Shown: positions 11,144 through 21,651 of the stretch, in pieces | Layout of the letters: the number at the start of each line of letters is the position of its first letter | Position numbering within the stretch: the stretch's first letter is position 1 | Translations under genes and position numbers: made by a program | Assembly (NCBI RefSeq): GCF_963678635.1 | Contig: NC_087065.1 | Span: 45,047,919-45,111,918, forward strand | Reading direction: 5' to 3' | Origin: Symsagittifera roscoffensis | Taxonomy: Eukaryota; Xenacoelomorpha; Acoela; Convolutidae | DNA length: 64,000 nt | The notes under the pieces: model-generated | Database searches by the model: none | What the model saw: only the letters and a program-made list of their open reading frames with translations | What the model was told of the DNA's origin: nothing

Positions 11144-12248
11144 GTAGAAGTGAACTCATTAGAGGTGTAATAATATATATCAAATAATATATATCTTTGT
11201 TATCAAAGAAAACGTAGAAGAACAACCAGCATCCAGTTTCAAGCGTTACAAATCGATTAAAATATGATTTTAGAACCAGTCTTACAGTAAATGAGAAAAA
11301 AACCGATTTTAATTAATTAATAATCGATTATAATCTCTTTTTTGAACTCAAATATAATCAATTATTATACATTATAATCAATTAATTTTACCCGAATTTG
11401 TAATTCATTTGTTTTGCAGGAAAAAAAAACATTATAATTGATTGTAAGTGTTAATAATCCATTTCGTTTGCTCATTTTGTCCCCGAATTTCCACCTGAAT
11501 TGCTTATATTTTATGCTTTTCTTTTTGAAGACGTTAATTTATGTGAAAAAAGGGGAAAATTGTTTTAACAGTTTTCGAATCAACTAAAATTTTAAGGTTT
11601 TTTGATTATTATTGCTTCAAGATGCACATTTTAAGCTTTTTTTGATCACCAACAAATCAGCACACTGCTTTAGTTTCATGATTTATATACAAGAGTTGTA
11701 ATCCACTTACAGCGGTATTCTTTCAACTAATATGAAGGGATCTCTATGAAGCTTTTGTTTCTTGGTAAAACTTTGTGTTCAGATGAACCAAAGAGTGACA
11801 AGACATCTCCTTTTTAGAGATTTTTGACAGAACATAAGATTATAATCTAGTATAATAGATTATAAGAATTTATAAGAGAGTATAAGATATTGATATTATA
11901 AGAGATTATAAGAGATTTTCGGAAACATTAAAATCAATTGTAATAGATTATAGTTCATGATAATGACACGAAAAATGTTATCATTATAATGGATTATAAA
12001 TCGTTTAAACATCTAAATTTGGCGCTTATAATTAATTGTAATTTTGATAAAAAATACAATTATAATTGTAATATAATCGATTATTTTCTCTTTTTACTGA
12101 GTGCGGGAACTTTAATTCTTTTCGGTCACCAGCGCCACTGGCTAAACGCATAGTTTACGATCTCTATCATGTTGACCTTGGTACCATACGATAGCAATAT
12201 AATATATAATAAGTAATAAGCTTAAGTTACATAATACACGTCACTACA
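11143..12248 (-). repeat. 5' LTR of the gypsy element, split by an insertion
   Basis: Outer parts (about 11143-11230 and 12106-12248) align with the 205-bp LTR at 4878-5082, sharing TGTAGAAGTG, AAAGAAAACGTA, CCAGCGCCACTGGCTAAACG and CACTACA. An AT-rich block of about 0.87 kb absent from the other LTR separates them. Right of it is the target duplication ATTTT (12249-12253). Confidence 0.8.
11231..12105. mobile_element. AT-rich insertion inside the gypsy 5' LTR
   Basis: Present in one LTR and missing from the other, so it arrived after the retrotransposon. It is packed with variants of TAATCGATTATAATC. The ends look inverted: CAGTAAATGAGAAAA near 11285 against the complement of TTTTCTCTTTTTACTG near 12088-12103. 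No coding capacity. Consistent with a non-autonomous DNA element, though no clean target duplication was found and 11231-11284 lies outside the inverted ends. Confidence 0.55.
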
Positions 12249-12443
12249 ATTTTCAAACAAGCTTTTAGCGGATGTTTGAGAGGTTCTGCAAAAACCGCTC
12301 ATATCTCTCAAACCGTTCAAAACTTGCTGGAAAAGTGTTAAAAGCGTACAAATCTTGAGCCCTTTTGAGAGCGGCTCGACTTGGGTTTACTATTCCCCCC
12401 TTTTTCAAAACAAGGGGGGATTCCGATATTAGGTATACAAATT
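12249..12443. other. Spacer right of the gypsy element
   Basis: Begins with the target duplication ATTTT. Contains several diverged copies of an AAACCGTTCAAAAC-like motif, also seen just left of the element (4800-4870), consistent with one pre-insertion repeat split by the gypsy element. Confidence 0.4.
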
Positions 12444-13425
12444 CGAATATGCTTAAGCGTTCAGGATTCAAGATGGATAGTTAATGAGATCCAAAACCGG
12501 CAGAAACCTCCGGTCCACGCCCGGCTGGGAGAATAAACAACTGTTAGACTGTATTGATATGAAGGGATCTTGTTAACTATTTTCCCTCTTTTTAACCTTC
12601 TTAACTATCCCCCCATGCATGTAATATTTTTGACAACACCATTTCTGTATAAAATATGCATTGCAAAAATGGGTCTAGGACAACAAGCCGACGGGACTTC
12701 AAGCCGAAGGGACTTGAAGCCGAAATTAAAACTTTACAAGCACCCCAAAACGCTATTTTATCATCTGCAAAATCTTGCTTTTCTAAAATTTTGGCAAGTT
12801 TAGTCTATAAAAAGCTTTATTCATGACAGTGCACCACTTGTGATTCGCATCCGTTAATAACATCAGCCGGTTTTTGAAATGCATAAATTATAAACATGAA
12901 AAATGCCTTCAACCATGTTTTACTTTTCAACTTTCCGGAACATCATTTGGAAGCTTAAATTATATGCACACGCCAATAACTAGTGAAGAAAGATCATGAA
13001 ATTCAGAAATTCTTCAAAAAAATTTTCAAATTGTTCATCAAATTGTTCATATTTCACAACTTTATAAGGAATTATTCGGCTTGAAGTCCCTAATTTTACA
13101 ATTCGGCATGAAGTCCCGTCGGCTTGATGTCCGGCACCCTGCAAAAATGTCAAAAATTAATTATTGGTTTTTCATTTTCGCGCGTTCGTATTTGTATTAC
13201 TCACTGTTTATATGATACCTAAAAAATTTCTGAAAATCGAAATAGGGGGAAATAGTTAACAAGATTCAAATAAAGTTTAATCTGCGAACGGCTCAAATCG
13301 TTCAGCTTAAACTTCAATTCAACACAGAAGAAAATTTGACTTTAATCGCGGCCGGGGGTGCCATGGAATTTTTTGCCTGTTTTGGATGTCATTAACTATC
13401 CATCTTGCACGCTTTAGCAAAATCA
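12444..13425. mobile_element. Fold-back element with arms of about 150 bp, invaded by a MITE
   Basis: The left arm carries AAGATGGATAGTTAATGA then GATCCAAAACCGGCA, and further in GGATCTTGTTAACTATTTTCC (12566). The right arm carries the complements in mirror order: AACAAGATTC preceded by GGGGGAAATAGTTA near 13248-13272, and TCATTAACTATCCATCTTGC near 13385-13404. The nested order on both sides shows one long imperfect inverted repeat. The loop is occupied by the separate MITE at 12671-13139. No coding sequence. Confidence 0.6.
12671..13139 (+). mobile_element. MITE with 9-bp target duplication (Mutator-like), copy 1
   Basis: 469 bp from GGGTCTAGGACAACAAGCCG to GGCTTGATGTCCGGCACCC. The terminal inverted repeats are about 38 bp and imperfect (shared core AAGCCGACGGGACTTCA), followed inside by further copies of GGGACTTCAAGCCGA. 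It is flanked by a perfect 9-bp direct repeat TGCAAAAAT (12662-12670 and 13140-13148). A 9-bp duplication is typical of Mutator-like (MULE) transposition. Non-coding, so it would need a transposase from elsewhere. Confidence 0.85.
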
Positions 13426-13937
13426 AATTTGTATGCAATAAAAAATTGCGGATGGAAGCGATATATAATTAAAGACAAATAGCTCACCATCACTAAACAC
13501 GGCATAACAACGTAACTGCAGTAACGCAAAATAAACGCGTATTCTTTTCTTTTGCAAAACGTGAAATATGTGTACGTAAGTTTTGTCTGGACAATTTAAA
13601 ACACTTCATTACATACAGTTTAAGGTGACTGACAGGCGAGTCTAGTACGAACAGTACGACACGTGAAGAAATGTGAACAAATATCACGTAATACTGTCGT
13701 ATGATATAACATGCTCAATATTTCCTCAACGAACCTATTTGCCTGAAAATGTGAAAGGAAATATAAAGTGGAATTTTCTGTGCTCCGCGCCTTTCTTTGC
13801 ATAAGTATTTGGAATGGGAAAACAAAAGGAAAAGAAAGCAGAATGAAAAAACGCAACACCAAGGAGAATGCGTCTACGGCAAAAAGCCGACAGGACTCAA
13901 AGCCTATTTTTTAAACCGCTTGGAAAAACCTCAAATT
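13426..13937. other. Non-coding stretch, nothing recognised
   Basis: Short overlapping open frames on both strands (13493-13862) show no family resemblance. No repeat partner was seen in the window. Confidence 0.4.
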
Positions 13938-14193
13938 ATGGGGACCAGCCTTTTAGCATGTGTGACGGTACCGATTGTCATGCCCGATATGTAATGTAAT
14001 TTGAAAATTTGCAATTTCACGCTTTGTTTGCTCAAATTTGCATATTTTGATCCGCGCGCCCTCAGCCAAATTTTTGCTCCGATGATTTTCAAAGAAAATG
14101 ACAAACTTATGCTCGGGGTGTTTTTTTTGCTCCAGACAAATCTCGACTTTTTAACTAGCAATTTTTGACGGAATTATTTCATGTCGCTCAAAA
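13938..14193 (+). repeat. Diverged interspersed repeat
   Basis: Blocks AGCATGTG..ACCGAT, TTTGAAAATTTGCAATTTCAC and TTTGTTTGCTCAAATTTGCA recur in the same order at 14471-14507 plus 14955-15090, where a MITE interrupts them. The right part (GCTCGGGGTG...TTTTTAACTAGCAATTTTTGACGG) recurs inverted at about 15670-15745. Confidence 0.55.
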
Positions 14194-15310
14194 GGGGGCA
14201 GTACAACCAGTGAGTGCCGAAGTACAACAGTGCCGAAAAAATTCGTTCAACAGTGCCGAAAATGAAAACCTTGTTCAACAGTGCCAAAAATTTGAACAAT
14301 TTTTAATATATTAAGAGCTGCAATCAAAAATTAAACGGCGCTCGATTACAATCTTAGTGACACTAATATTTTGAGCGAGAAAATTTGCAACTTGGTAACA
14401 AAGTAATTGTTTAATTTGAAGTTGTAGACATTTTGGCGCCAAAATTGGAGTGATTTTCGGGGATCGGCCTATTAGCATGTGTACCGATTAGCATGCCCAT
14501 GTAGAAGGGGTGCTGGACATCAAGCCGACGGGACTTCAAGCCGAATCGTAAAATTAGGGACTTCAGGCCGAAAATTTTCTCATAATATGAAATAGGATTA
14601 ATTTTAAAAAATTTTTAAAGAATTTCCTACTGTTATGATCTTTTTTTCAGTAATCATTGGCTTTGTCAAAAAATTTCAGCCTCCAAATGATGTTTAAGAA
14701 AGTTGAAACATAAAACACGGTTGAATGCAATTTTCTTGTTTATAAGTTATGCATTTCAAAAACTGTCTGAAATTATTAACGAATGCCAATCCTTAGTGAT
14801 TCATTGTCATGAATAACGCTTATTATCGATTAAACTTGCCTCAATTTTCGAAAAACAACGTTTTTCAGATAAAAAAATTGTAATTTGAGGTGCTTGTAAA
14901 GTTTAAATTCGGCTTGAAGTCCCGTCGGCTCGTTGTCCTAGACCCATGTAGAAGAATGCAGTTTGAAAATTCTCAATTTCACATTTGTTTACTCAAATTT
15001 GCAATTTTTTATCAGAGTGCAATTAGCCGAATTTTTAATTAGGCAAAGTTATAAGTTTAATTCCTTAACAAATCAAGTGGTTTGCGATACTATTTGAAAA
15101 TATAGGCTGATTTGTTTTTCATCTGAATGCACACCCAATCAAAACAGTTATCGCATGCTAATATGCACACATGCTAATAGCTACACCCCCGAGATTTCCT
15201 TTGTAATTAGCGTCAGTATTTTCCCGCGCTTTAGAAAACGCGGTTACATTATTCTGCAATTTTCTCGCCATTTTCGGCACTGTTGTACTTCGGCACTGTT
15301 GAACGCCCCC
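14194..15310. mobile_element. Non-autonomous DNA element with GGGGGC termini
   Basis: Inverted ends of about 40 bp: the left begins GGGGGCAGTACAACCAGTGA then GTGCCGAAGTACAACAGTGC; the right is the complement of GGGGGCGTTCAACAGTGCCG then AAGTACAACAGTGCC. The end contains tandem TTCAACAGTGCCGAA sub-repeats. Flanks CTCAAAAG (left) and TTCGAAAG (right) look like a decayed target duplication of about 8 bp, supported by a related uninterrupted sequence at about 15655-15665 (minus strand) carrying one TTCGAAAG. The MITE at 14508-14945 lies inside, so it is younger. Confidence 0.65.
14508..14945 (-). mobile_element. MITE with 9-bp target duplication (Mutator-like), copy 2
   Basis: 438 bp, same family as 12671-13139 but inverted. 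Ends GGGTGCTGGACATCAAGCCG and the complement of GGGTCTAGGACAACGAGCCG. Perfect 9-bp flanking repeat ATGTAGAAG (14499-14507 and 14946-14954). Internal sequence resembles copy 1 over the terminal 80 bp and more weakly in the centre. Confidence 0.85.
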
Positions 15311-15343
15311 TTCGAAAGATATTGTTGACCTGAGCTCAAAATT

Positions 15344-15510
15344 GAACAAGACTGCTCGTATCAGGGCTAAGCCCTGAATGTTGCGTTTGCCTTTTAAGGT
15401 TTATGGAGCAGTATAGAATTTAAAAAAATTAAATGAAATACAACAAAATGAAAATTGCAAATAAGCTTCGTACAACCAATTTGGAATGATTTCTAAGACG
15501 GATTAACTCT
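15344..15510 (+). repeat. Stray copy of the fold-back outer arm
   Basis: GAACAAGACTGCTCGTATCAGGG then AAGCCCTGA and, further on, CCAATTTGGAATGATTT...GGATTAACTC match, in order, 15968-16165 (GAACAAGACTGTTCG, CAATTGAATTTGGAACGATTTT, GGGATAACTC). It is a partial direct copy of the left arm of the large fold-back structure. Confidence 0.5.
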
Positions 15511-15892
15511 CAGCTTACGCATTAATAGTGCGACATATATCGCGAGTTAATTGTCCCAAATGGGCCAAAATGGCAACCTTTAAACCCCCGTAACTTTACG
15601 AAAAATGATCACACGTAAAATATCTTTTCAAATTTGAGCTCAGGTCAACAATACCTTTCGAATGATATTTAAAAAATCCGTCAAAAATTGCTAGTTAAAA
15701 AATCGAAATTTGTCTGAAGAAAAAACCCACCCCGAGCATAAATATTCCGTTACTTTCGTATCGAAAGTCGGAACAAAAAGTATTTCATCTGTGATCATTT
15801 TTTGCGAAGTTATGGGAGTTTAAAGATTGTCAATCTGGCCAATTTGGGACAATTAACGCGTGATATACTTCGCGCTATTATCGCGTAAGCTG
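15511..15892. mobile_element. Fold-back element with arms of about 115 bp
   Basis: Ends CAGCTTACGC (15511-15520) and GCGTAAGCTG (15883-15892). Arms continue inwards as TTAATTGTCCCAAAT..GGCCA, AA(C/T)CTTTAAAC, TAACTT..CGAAAAATGATCACA. The loop (about 15640-15765) carries an inverted copy of the sequence flanking the GGGGGC element. No coding sequence; the target duplication is not clear. Confidence 0.6.
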
Positions 15893-15965
15893 AAATCAAC
15901 CCCTGTTAGAAATTTTCAAAATTGATTTGAAGCACTCTCGTTGGTCTATTTAATTTTTTGCTTTA

Positions 15966-18900
15966 CGCGAACAAGACTGTTCGTGTCAGGGCAAAGCCCT
16001 GATTGTTCCGTCTATCCATAAACTGGTCTCAAATAGTTCTTGGTGAATGAAATATTGACAAAATATGAGCTTTGAGCTGAATATTAAGAATCATGTATGT
16101 AAAATAATAAGACCAATTAGCCTGCCTCAATTGAATTTGGAACGATTTTGCAGCGCGGGATAACTCGCCACGCGTAAATAATGCGCGTTAAACTTCAAGT
16201 ATTCAAGTATCACAGGGCTCTTATAGTCACGTTAGTCTATTTATGAGCATTTCACAGCAGTCTTTAAGTCCGAAAAGTCTAGTGATGAGCGCGACCCTGC
16301 TGGTTTCACAAAGGTCTATGGATCGCTGCCTCGAGGAAACTATGAAACTATTTTTGAGAGTTGTTCTGAATAAAAAAAATCGCCCGAGTAAAATTCTTCC
16401 TTAGTTTCAGCAAAAATCGAAACAAACCAGACTGTTCGTATCAAAGTAAAGCTCTGATTAAAAATATTGATATCTTCGGTTCAAAAATAAACTATGCTTT
16501 ACTTGTAATCATTTAAAAAAAACTAGCAAGCCCGCCTCCAATAATCAATTGGCTCGCAGAAATTTAGTCGTTCTTCTGATCTAGCTATCAAAGCAATGAA
16601 GTTTTGATCCATTTCAATTTGAGTCATATCGTAAATCGGGTTGAAAATTGTAGGGTTCCTAGACCATCGGTACCCGAAAAATTGAAATTTTCTAAGCAAA
16701 CTATTCAAGCTCTGAAAGTTTGAAATACTTCAAAATGTTTCCTGAAGAAAATCGGACGGCGAAACTTTTTTTACGGAAGCTTTTCAGGTTTTTTTACGGA
16801 ATCTTTTCAAGCAATAAAATATTAAATTTTTTCAATTTGTTTCATAGATAGAGTCAAATTGCAAAAAAATGAAGTTTTTCCAGGCAAGTTATTAAAGCAA
16901 GGAAACTGTGAAAAATTTCACGTTGTTTTATAGAGCGAATCATTTGGTGAACAGTTAAAGTTTTTCTTTGTAAGCTGTTCAAGCGATGAAACTTTGAAAT
17001 ATTTCAGGTTACTTCTACTTCATAGAACAAATCGGTTCACAAAAAAAGTTTTGTTTTTCTTAAGCAAGCTATTCAGCTCTACAGCGAATCGGATAGCGAA
17101 AAAAATTTAATTAATTTTGAAGCAATTCAACCAATGAAACTTTGGTTTTTTGATAATAGTTCATAAACTCAGTCGGGTAGCACAAATTTCTAGTTTTCTA
17201 TTGGAGCCAATCACCCCATAAAGTTTTTAAATAATTCAAGATATTTGATAGATCAAGTGATTAGCAAAAAAACTTTTGGTATGCAAGTTTTGAAACGCTT
17301 CAACTCATTTCTCAGACAATTTGGTTCACAAAAAGCTTATGTTCTCCTTGAAGCTAGTTCTCCTATTCAAGCTATAAAACATTCAAAGCTATTTCATCGA
17401 CCGAATCCGTTTTCAAAAAATTTACTATTACTGAGCAAGCTATGCCAAGTTTCAAGGAGCTATGCCAAATTTCAAGCAAGCTATTAGAGCTATGAACATG
17501 TGAGTTATTTCAAATTGTTTTATGGACAAACCGCTTCGCAAAAAGCTCAAGTTTTTCTAAGTTTTTATGCAGAGAATCGGATAGCAAAAAGCTAATGTTT
17601 TTCCCTTTTGAGTCACTCAACCGTTGAAATTTTGAAAAAGTTCAAGTTATTTGTAGAACAAATCAGTTTTTCAAAAATAAATGTTTTTCTGAGGAAGATA
17701 TTTAAGCTATGAAATATTTCAAGTTATTTCATGGACTGAATCAGCCCGCAAAAAACTTATTGTTTTAAGCAAACTTTTACAGCAAGAAACTTTGAAATAT
17801 TTTTTCAAGTTATTTCAGAAACCGAATCTATTTTTGAACAGATTAAAATTGTCTAGGCAAGCTATTCAAGATATGAAACTTTAAATTTTTTCAAGTTATT
17901 CCGTAGACCAAATCGGTTTGCAAAAAAAATTTAAATTTATCTAAGGAAGCTATTAGAGCTATACAACTTTGAAATGTTTCAACTTATTTCATAAACAGAA
18001 TCAGTTCGCAAAAAACTTTAGGGTTTTCAAAACAAGCTATTCAAGCTATGCGACTAAAATATTTCAATTTAACTCATAGACTGAATTGGTTTGCGAAAAG
18101 TTGAAGTTTTCTAAGCAAGCTTTTAAAATTAAAAAGTTTCAAATTATTTCCAGTTATTTCAAAGAACAATTTTTTTGAAAAAATCTTAGGTTTATCTAAG
18201 CGAGATGTTAAAGCTGTGAAAAATTTAGGATATTTCAAAGGTCAAATCACTTTGCAAAAAACTTGCTTGAGATTTTCGCAAAACGATACTGTCTATAGCT
18301 TGAAGTTTCTCAAAGTTTTTCTGAGCACGCTATTCAAGTGACGAAACTTTAAACTATGTCAATTTCATTTTCCTAGAGAAAATCGACTGGCGAGAAGTTT
18401 AAGTTTTCTAAGCAAGCTTTTAAGGCAGTGAAACTTTGAATTATCTCAAGTGTTCACAGAGCAATTTCATAGTGAAAATCATCTGGCGAGAATTTTCAGT
18501 TTTTCCAAGCAAGCTTTTAAGGCAATGAAACTTTGAATTATCTCAAGTGCTCACAGAGCAAATCGATTGGCGAAATGTATAAAACTTTCTAAGAAAGCTA
18601 TTCAAGCGATGAAACTTTGAAATATGAAACTTTGAAAACAGTTCACAACGCAAATCGGTTTGCAAACAGCTAGTTTTTCTAGCAAGGATAGTGCTGCTTT
18701 TAATTGGTTTGTTTCAGAATGAAATCAATCTGAAAAGGCAAAATTTCGAAAAAAAAGCACAGTCTAGCAGTGAAAATGAATTGCGTTCATTTTGTCTAAA
18801 GCATTGAATTATTTTTTAAAATAATTCTAGAATATTCCAGTCTTAAGAAAATTTGATAGTTCTAGAACATTCTTGGCCTTCGCTTAAACGTTAAGCCTAA

Positions 18901-19556
18901 AGAGTTTTTTAAACGTTGCATTCGTCAAAGCTAAGCCATTGCATTCAGTTAAACATTGCGTCCTTGCGTCCATAGCGCATTCCGATTTTCATTTAATATA
19001 TAATGTTTTGAGGGTTACAAAAATGTTAATGTACTCAATTTGGGATAACTATTGCGCAGTTTGCGGTTTTATGCGGTTTTATTACATTCATAAGCGGTGG
19101 GTTAACGCGTTCTGCATGAGAGCAAGTCATCTGAACGAACTCTTAGGATATAAGTCTACCCAAGGCTAAATACATCCTTCCTTGGGTAGTTTATATTCGT
19201 GTTTGGGGATAAAAAGAAAAAAATGTGAAATTTTTATTGTTTCATTAATTTCCAATCAAGAACCATAAGAAAATTTTATTGCTGCTCGTTTCTACTTTGA
19301 TGCTGAAAGTGCAGCGCACTTTAATTACGCGTGGCGATCTTTCCAAAATAATAATATCAATCCATAAGGAATTCAGGCAAGCTAATTGGTCTTTTTAATT
19401 CCATACACTTCTCAAATTTTAATTTTTGATTTTTGTTACTATCAGCATAGAAATTGTTCTTTTCAATATTTCATTGAGCAAAAATTAATAGAGAACAATT
19501 TATGGGCAGTCGAAAAACTAAAAGATTTGCCCTGATAGAAGCGGTCTTAGTTGTTT
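15966..19556. mobile_element. Fold-back element of about 3.6 kb with an internal tandem array
   Basis: The left arm (15966-16205) and the complement of the right arm (19310-19556) share ordered blocks: TCAGGGCAAA, CCATAAA, AATGAAATATTGA, AAGACCAATTAGC(C/T)TGCCT and TCGCCACGCGTAA. Arms are about 230 bp and clearly diverged. Between them lie the tandem array of 16540-18690 and about 600 bp of anonymous sequence (18691-19309). Long inverted ends with internal tandem repeats are the layout of fold-back-type DNA elements. No transposase frame is visible. Confidence 0.5.
16540..18690 (+). repeat. Degenerate tandem array, period near 87 bp
   Basis: A unit of the kind AAGCAAGCTATTCAAGC then ATGAAACTTTGAAATATTTC, TTATTTCATAGACCGAATCG and GTTCGCAAAAAGTTTAAG recurs about 20 times with heavy divergence. 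The AAGCAAGCT-type start falls at about 16882, 16969, 17060, 17433, 17853, 17942, 18030, 18113, 18196, 18323, 18410, 18508 and 18591, mostly 83-98 bp apart. Non-coding; an old minisatellite- or satellite-like array. Confidence 0.7.
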
Positions 19557-19689
19557 TTTGTCTGAAAGCTGTTTTGGCGCGCCTTCTTCAAAAACTTGGG
19601 ATGACAAAGTTTGCGTGCTGAAAATAGAATCGACCCACTTTGTCCTGTCCTGCAGCAGATTGATTTCGTCCTCCCGGGTTGGAGTGCCC

Positions 19690-20310
19690 ACTTTACTTTC
19701 CGACCGTCGTGACCAAAAATCAGTATAGTTCGACCGTTTCGACGGTTTCGACCAAAGTTCGGTATATTTAGACCGAGCTCGACCGAAGCAAACCTGTTCT
19801 ACCGTGCTCGACCTAAACAAGATATCCCATGCTCGACCAAAAAATTTGCATTCGATCAAGCTTGACACATGCAAGATAAGTTTCGACCGTGCTCGACCGA
19901 GTTCGGGTATGTTTTGATTTTAAAACAACACGAGTTATCCAAATTTAAACGTTATAATTTATGCTTTTCGAGCAAATCTTATGATAATTTTCCTATCAGA
20001 ACAGTATGAATAGAATTAGTTTCAAAGTTGATGCATCGTAGAGATGATTTGATTTTGAGCTATTTTTTTATCGTTTGGAAAGCTTGTTTGCAAATTACGT
20101 CAAAAATGTTTAAAAATATGTTCTTATTTCAAAAAAAAAACTTTTCTCTTTGACTCCTTGACTCCGAATTACCGCGACACAATTGTAATTTTTCGACCGT
20201 GCTCGAAGTATGTTTTGACCGTGCTCGAGTTAAGTTTCGATTTTATGCTCGACCCAAACCCCTGTTTTTGAAATTCGAAACAAAAAGTGATCATCTCGAC
20301 CCTAGCTGCG
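19690..20310 (+). repeat. Short degenerate tandem repeat built on GTGCTCGACC
   Basis: Phrases like TTCGACCGTGCTCGACC recur at 19696-19910 and again at 20190-20250 with a spacing of about 30-36 bp and variable fill. The 118-codon minus-strand frame across the first block is periodic for that reason and is not taken as a gene. Confidence 0.5.
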
Positions 20311-21517
20311 GCAGATTTCACTCTTATTTTCAAACTTCTCTTCCAGTGCCCTAGTAATTCCGACCGCTCATATCGTTTCTGTGGCGCGTGTTGTAAAAGA
20401 GCGCCGATGATCGCAAGGAATTTTTGTATGAGTGTATCGAGATTGGTAAGCTTTTTGGTCCAGATTTTTTTGATCTCGAAGTCTGAAATCGAATTTCCAC
20501 ACGGTGTAGACAAAGAAGTTTTTGATCTTCACGATATGGACATAGTAGATTGTGGTGCCCAGAGTCTGGGCATACCAATTTTCGGTCTGCAGGTTCTGGA
20601 CATACTAATTTTTGGTGTCTCTAAACATACATAACTTTTATCAACCCAAGACGCAACATGTGCCAACCCGCTTCAGGGCAAAGTGCATTAAGCCTCCCGA
20701 GTTAACTGAGTAAAAAAATTAGGGTGAAATTTGCAAGGATCTTGAAATGGGCGTAGTCTGCTGGTCTACACCTAGCTTACTTTTTAACCAACACTTAAAA
20801 GCAACCCAGGCTCCAAACTTGAACACAAGTAAACAATTTTGAAGCATCTGCTCAGCCTTGAAAGCATTCTTAATTTTTTGTTTTTCTTGAAAAAAAAACT
20901 TAAATTTGCTCCATCATCTGGTGCGAGAAAGCCAACAATTGTATTTTTTAAAAACCTTGTTGAAAAAACTTGAAATTTATAGATTATTGCCAGCCATTAT
21001 CGAGAAAGCTAATAATTTCAAATTAGCCAGCAACAGTTAGGTACCTTTAGCCTCAATTCGGAAAATTCAGTTCTTAGAATCAAATTGAGAACCTCGTCAC
21101 TTCAGTCGTTGACTAGAGCCCGCGTTGGCCAAATCTTCTTGTCATACAATTCCATTAAAAAAATTTCTTGTCAAACAAGTGCATAAAACTCGGCACGTAT
21201 AGTAATTTATATGCAATCTCACTGTAGTAAAAGAAGCAATAGTTTTTGATAGAATACATGTTTCAATTTATAACCAAAAAATAAGTCTCAGTTCTGGTTC
21301 TATCATAGATCATAGTTGATCTAGTCCTAGAACTAAAATGATAATTATGCAAGCAATTAAGGTACAAAAAAAAACATTTGAAAAGTGAGGTTTTTTGATT
21401 AAACACAACTGTTTATCTGTTGTTAACTTATACCAAAGAGAGTGGAGTTCTGTTTCATAAATCATATTAGTTTTACTCATACAATATTTTGCAAAAGATA
21501 GCTGAAAAAACGAACAG
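20311..21517. other. Non-coding stretch before retroelement copy 1
   Basis: Two overlapping open frames of about 115 codons at 20169-20634 lie on opposite strands and show no known family. The rest is AT-rich and featureless. Base 21517 is the left boundary of the retroelement. Confidence 0.45.
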
Positions 21518-21651
21518 TGGAACCTGATCTAAACTATATTTTATGATTGGATAAATTGGATATTATACCACTGTAAAGTATTTAAAATTAACCAATCATA
21601 ATCCATCTAACTAACAACCCACTTATTTGTAAGTGCTGAAATTACTTGTAA
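21518..21651 (+). repeat. 5' terminal repeat of copy 1 (134 bp shared with 3' end)
   Basis: Starts TGGAACCTGATCTAAAC and matches 41808-41941 and 47160-47293. 134 bp is very short for an LTR. The functional 5' LTR could run on to about 21922 (ending ..AACTCA, TG..CA), with the right copy truncated, because a tRNA-primer-like TGGTGCGACC follows two bases later. Confidence 0.8.

Larger units (their letters stand above)
4878..12248 (-). mobile_element. Degenerate Ty3/gypsy LTR retrotransposon (minus strand)
   Basis: Complete but decayed element of about 7.4 kb. Both LTRs have TG..CA ends, share blocks such as CCAGCGCCACTGGCTAAACG and TGACCTTGGTACCATACGA, and are flanked by the same 5-bp target duplication ATTTT (4873-4877 and 12249-12253). 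Inside, read on the minus strand, come a primer-binding site abutting the 5' LTR, gag with two zinc knuckles, protease, RT, RNase H, a zinc-binding integrase and a purine tract before the 3' LTR. Gag, integrase and C-terminal motifs fit the Metaviridae (Ty3/gypsy) and not BEL/Pao. Stops and frameshifts occur throughout, so it cannot encode working proteins. Its minus-strand orientation and higher GC differ from the two large plus-strand elements to the right, so it is a separate family and an older insertion. Confidence 0.88.

Noticed and set aside
16540-18690. CRISPR-like array
   Set aside because: Units are degenerate along their whole length with no conserved repeat/unique spacer alternation, in an animal genome.
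19518-19874. 118-codon minus-strand frame
   Set aside because: Its periodic composition comes from the GTGCTCGACC tandem phrases.
20169-20634. Two frames of about 115 codons on opposite strands
   Set aside because: Overlapping, no known motif, and partly in a degenerate tandem repeat.
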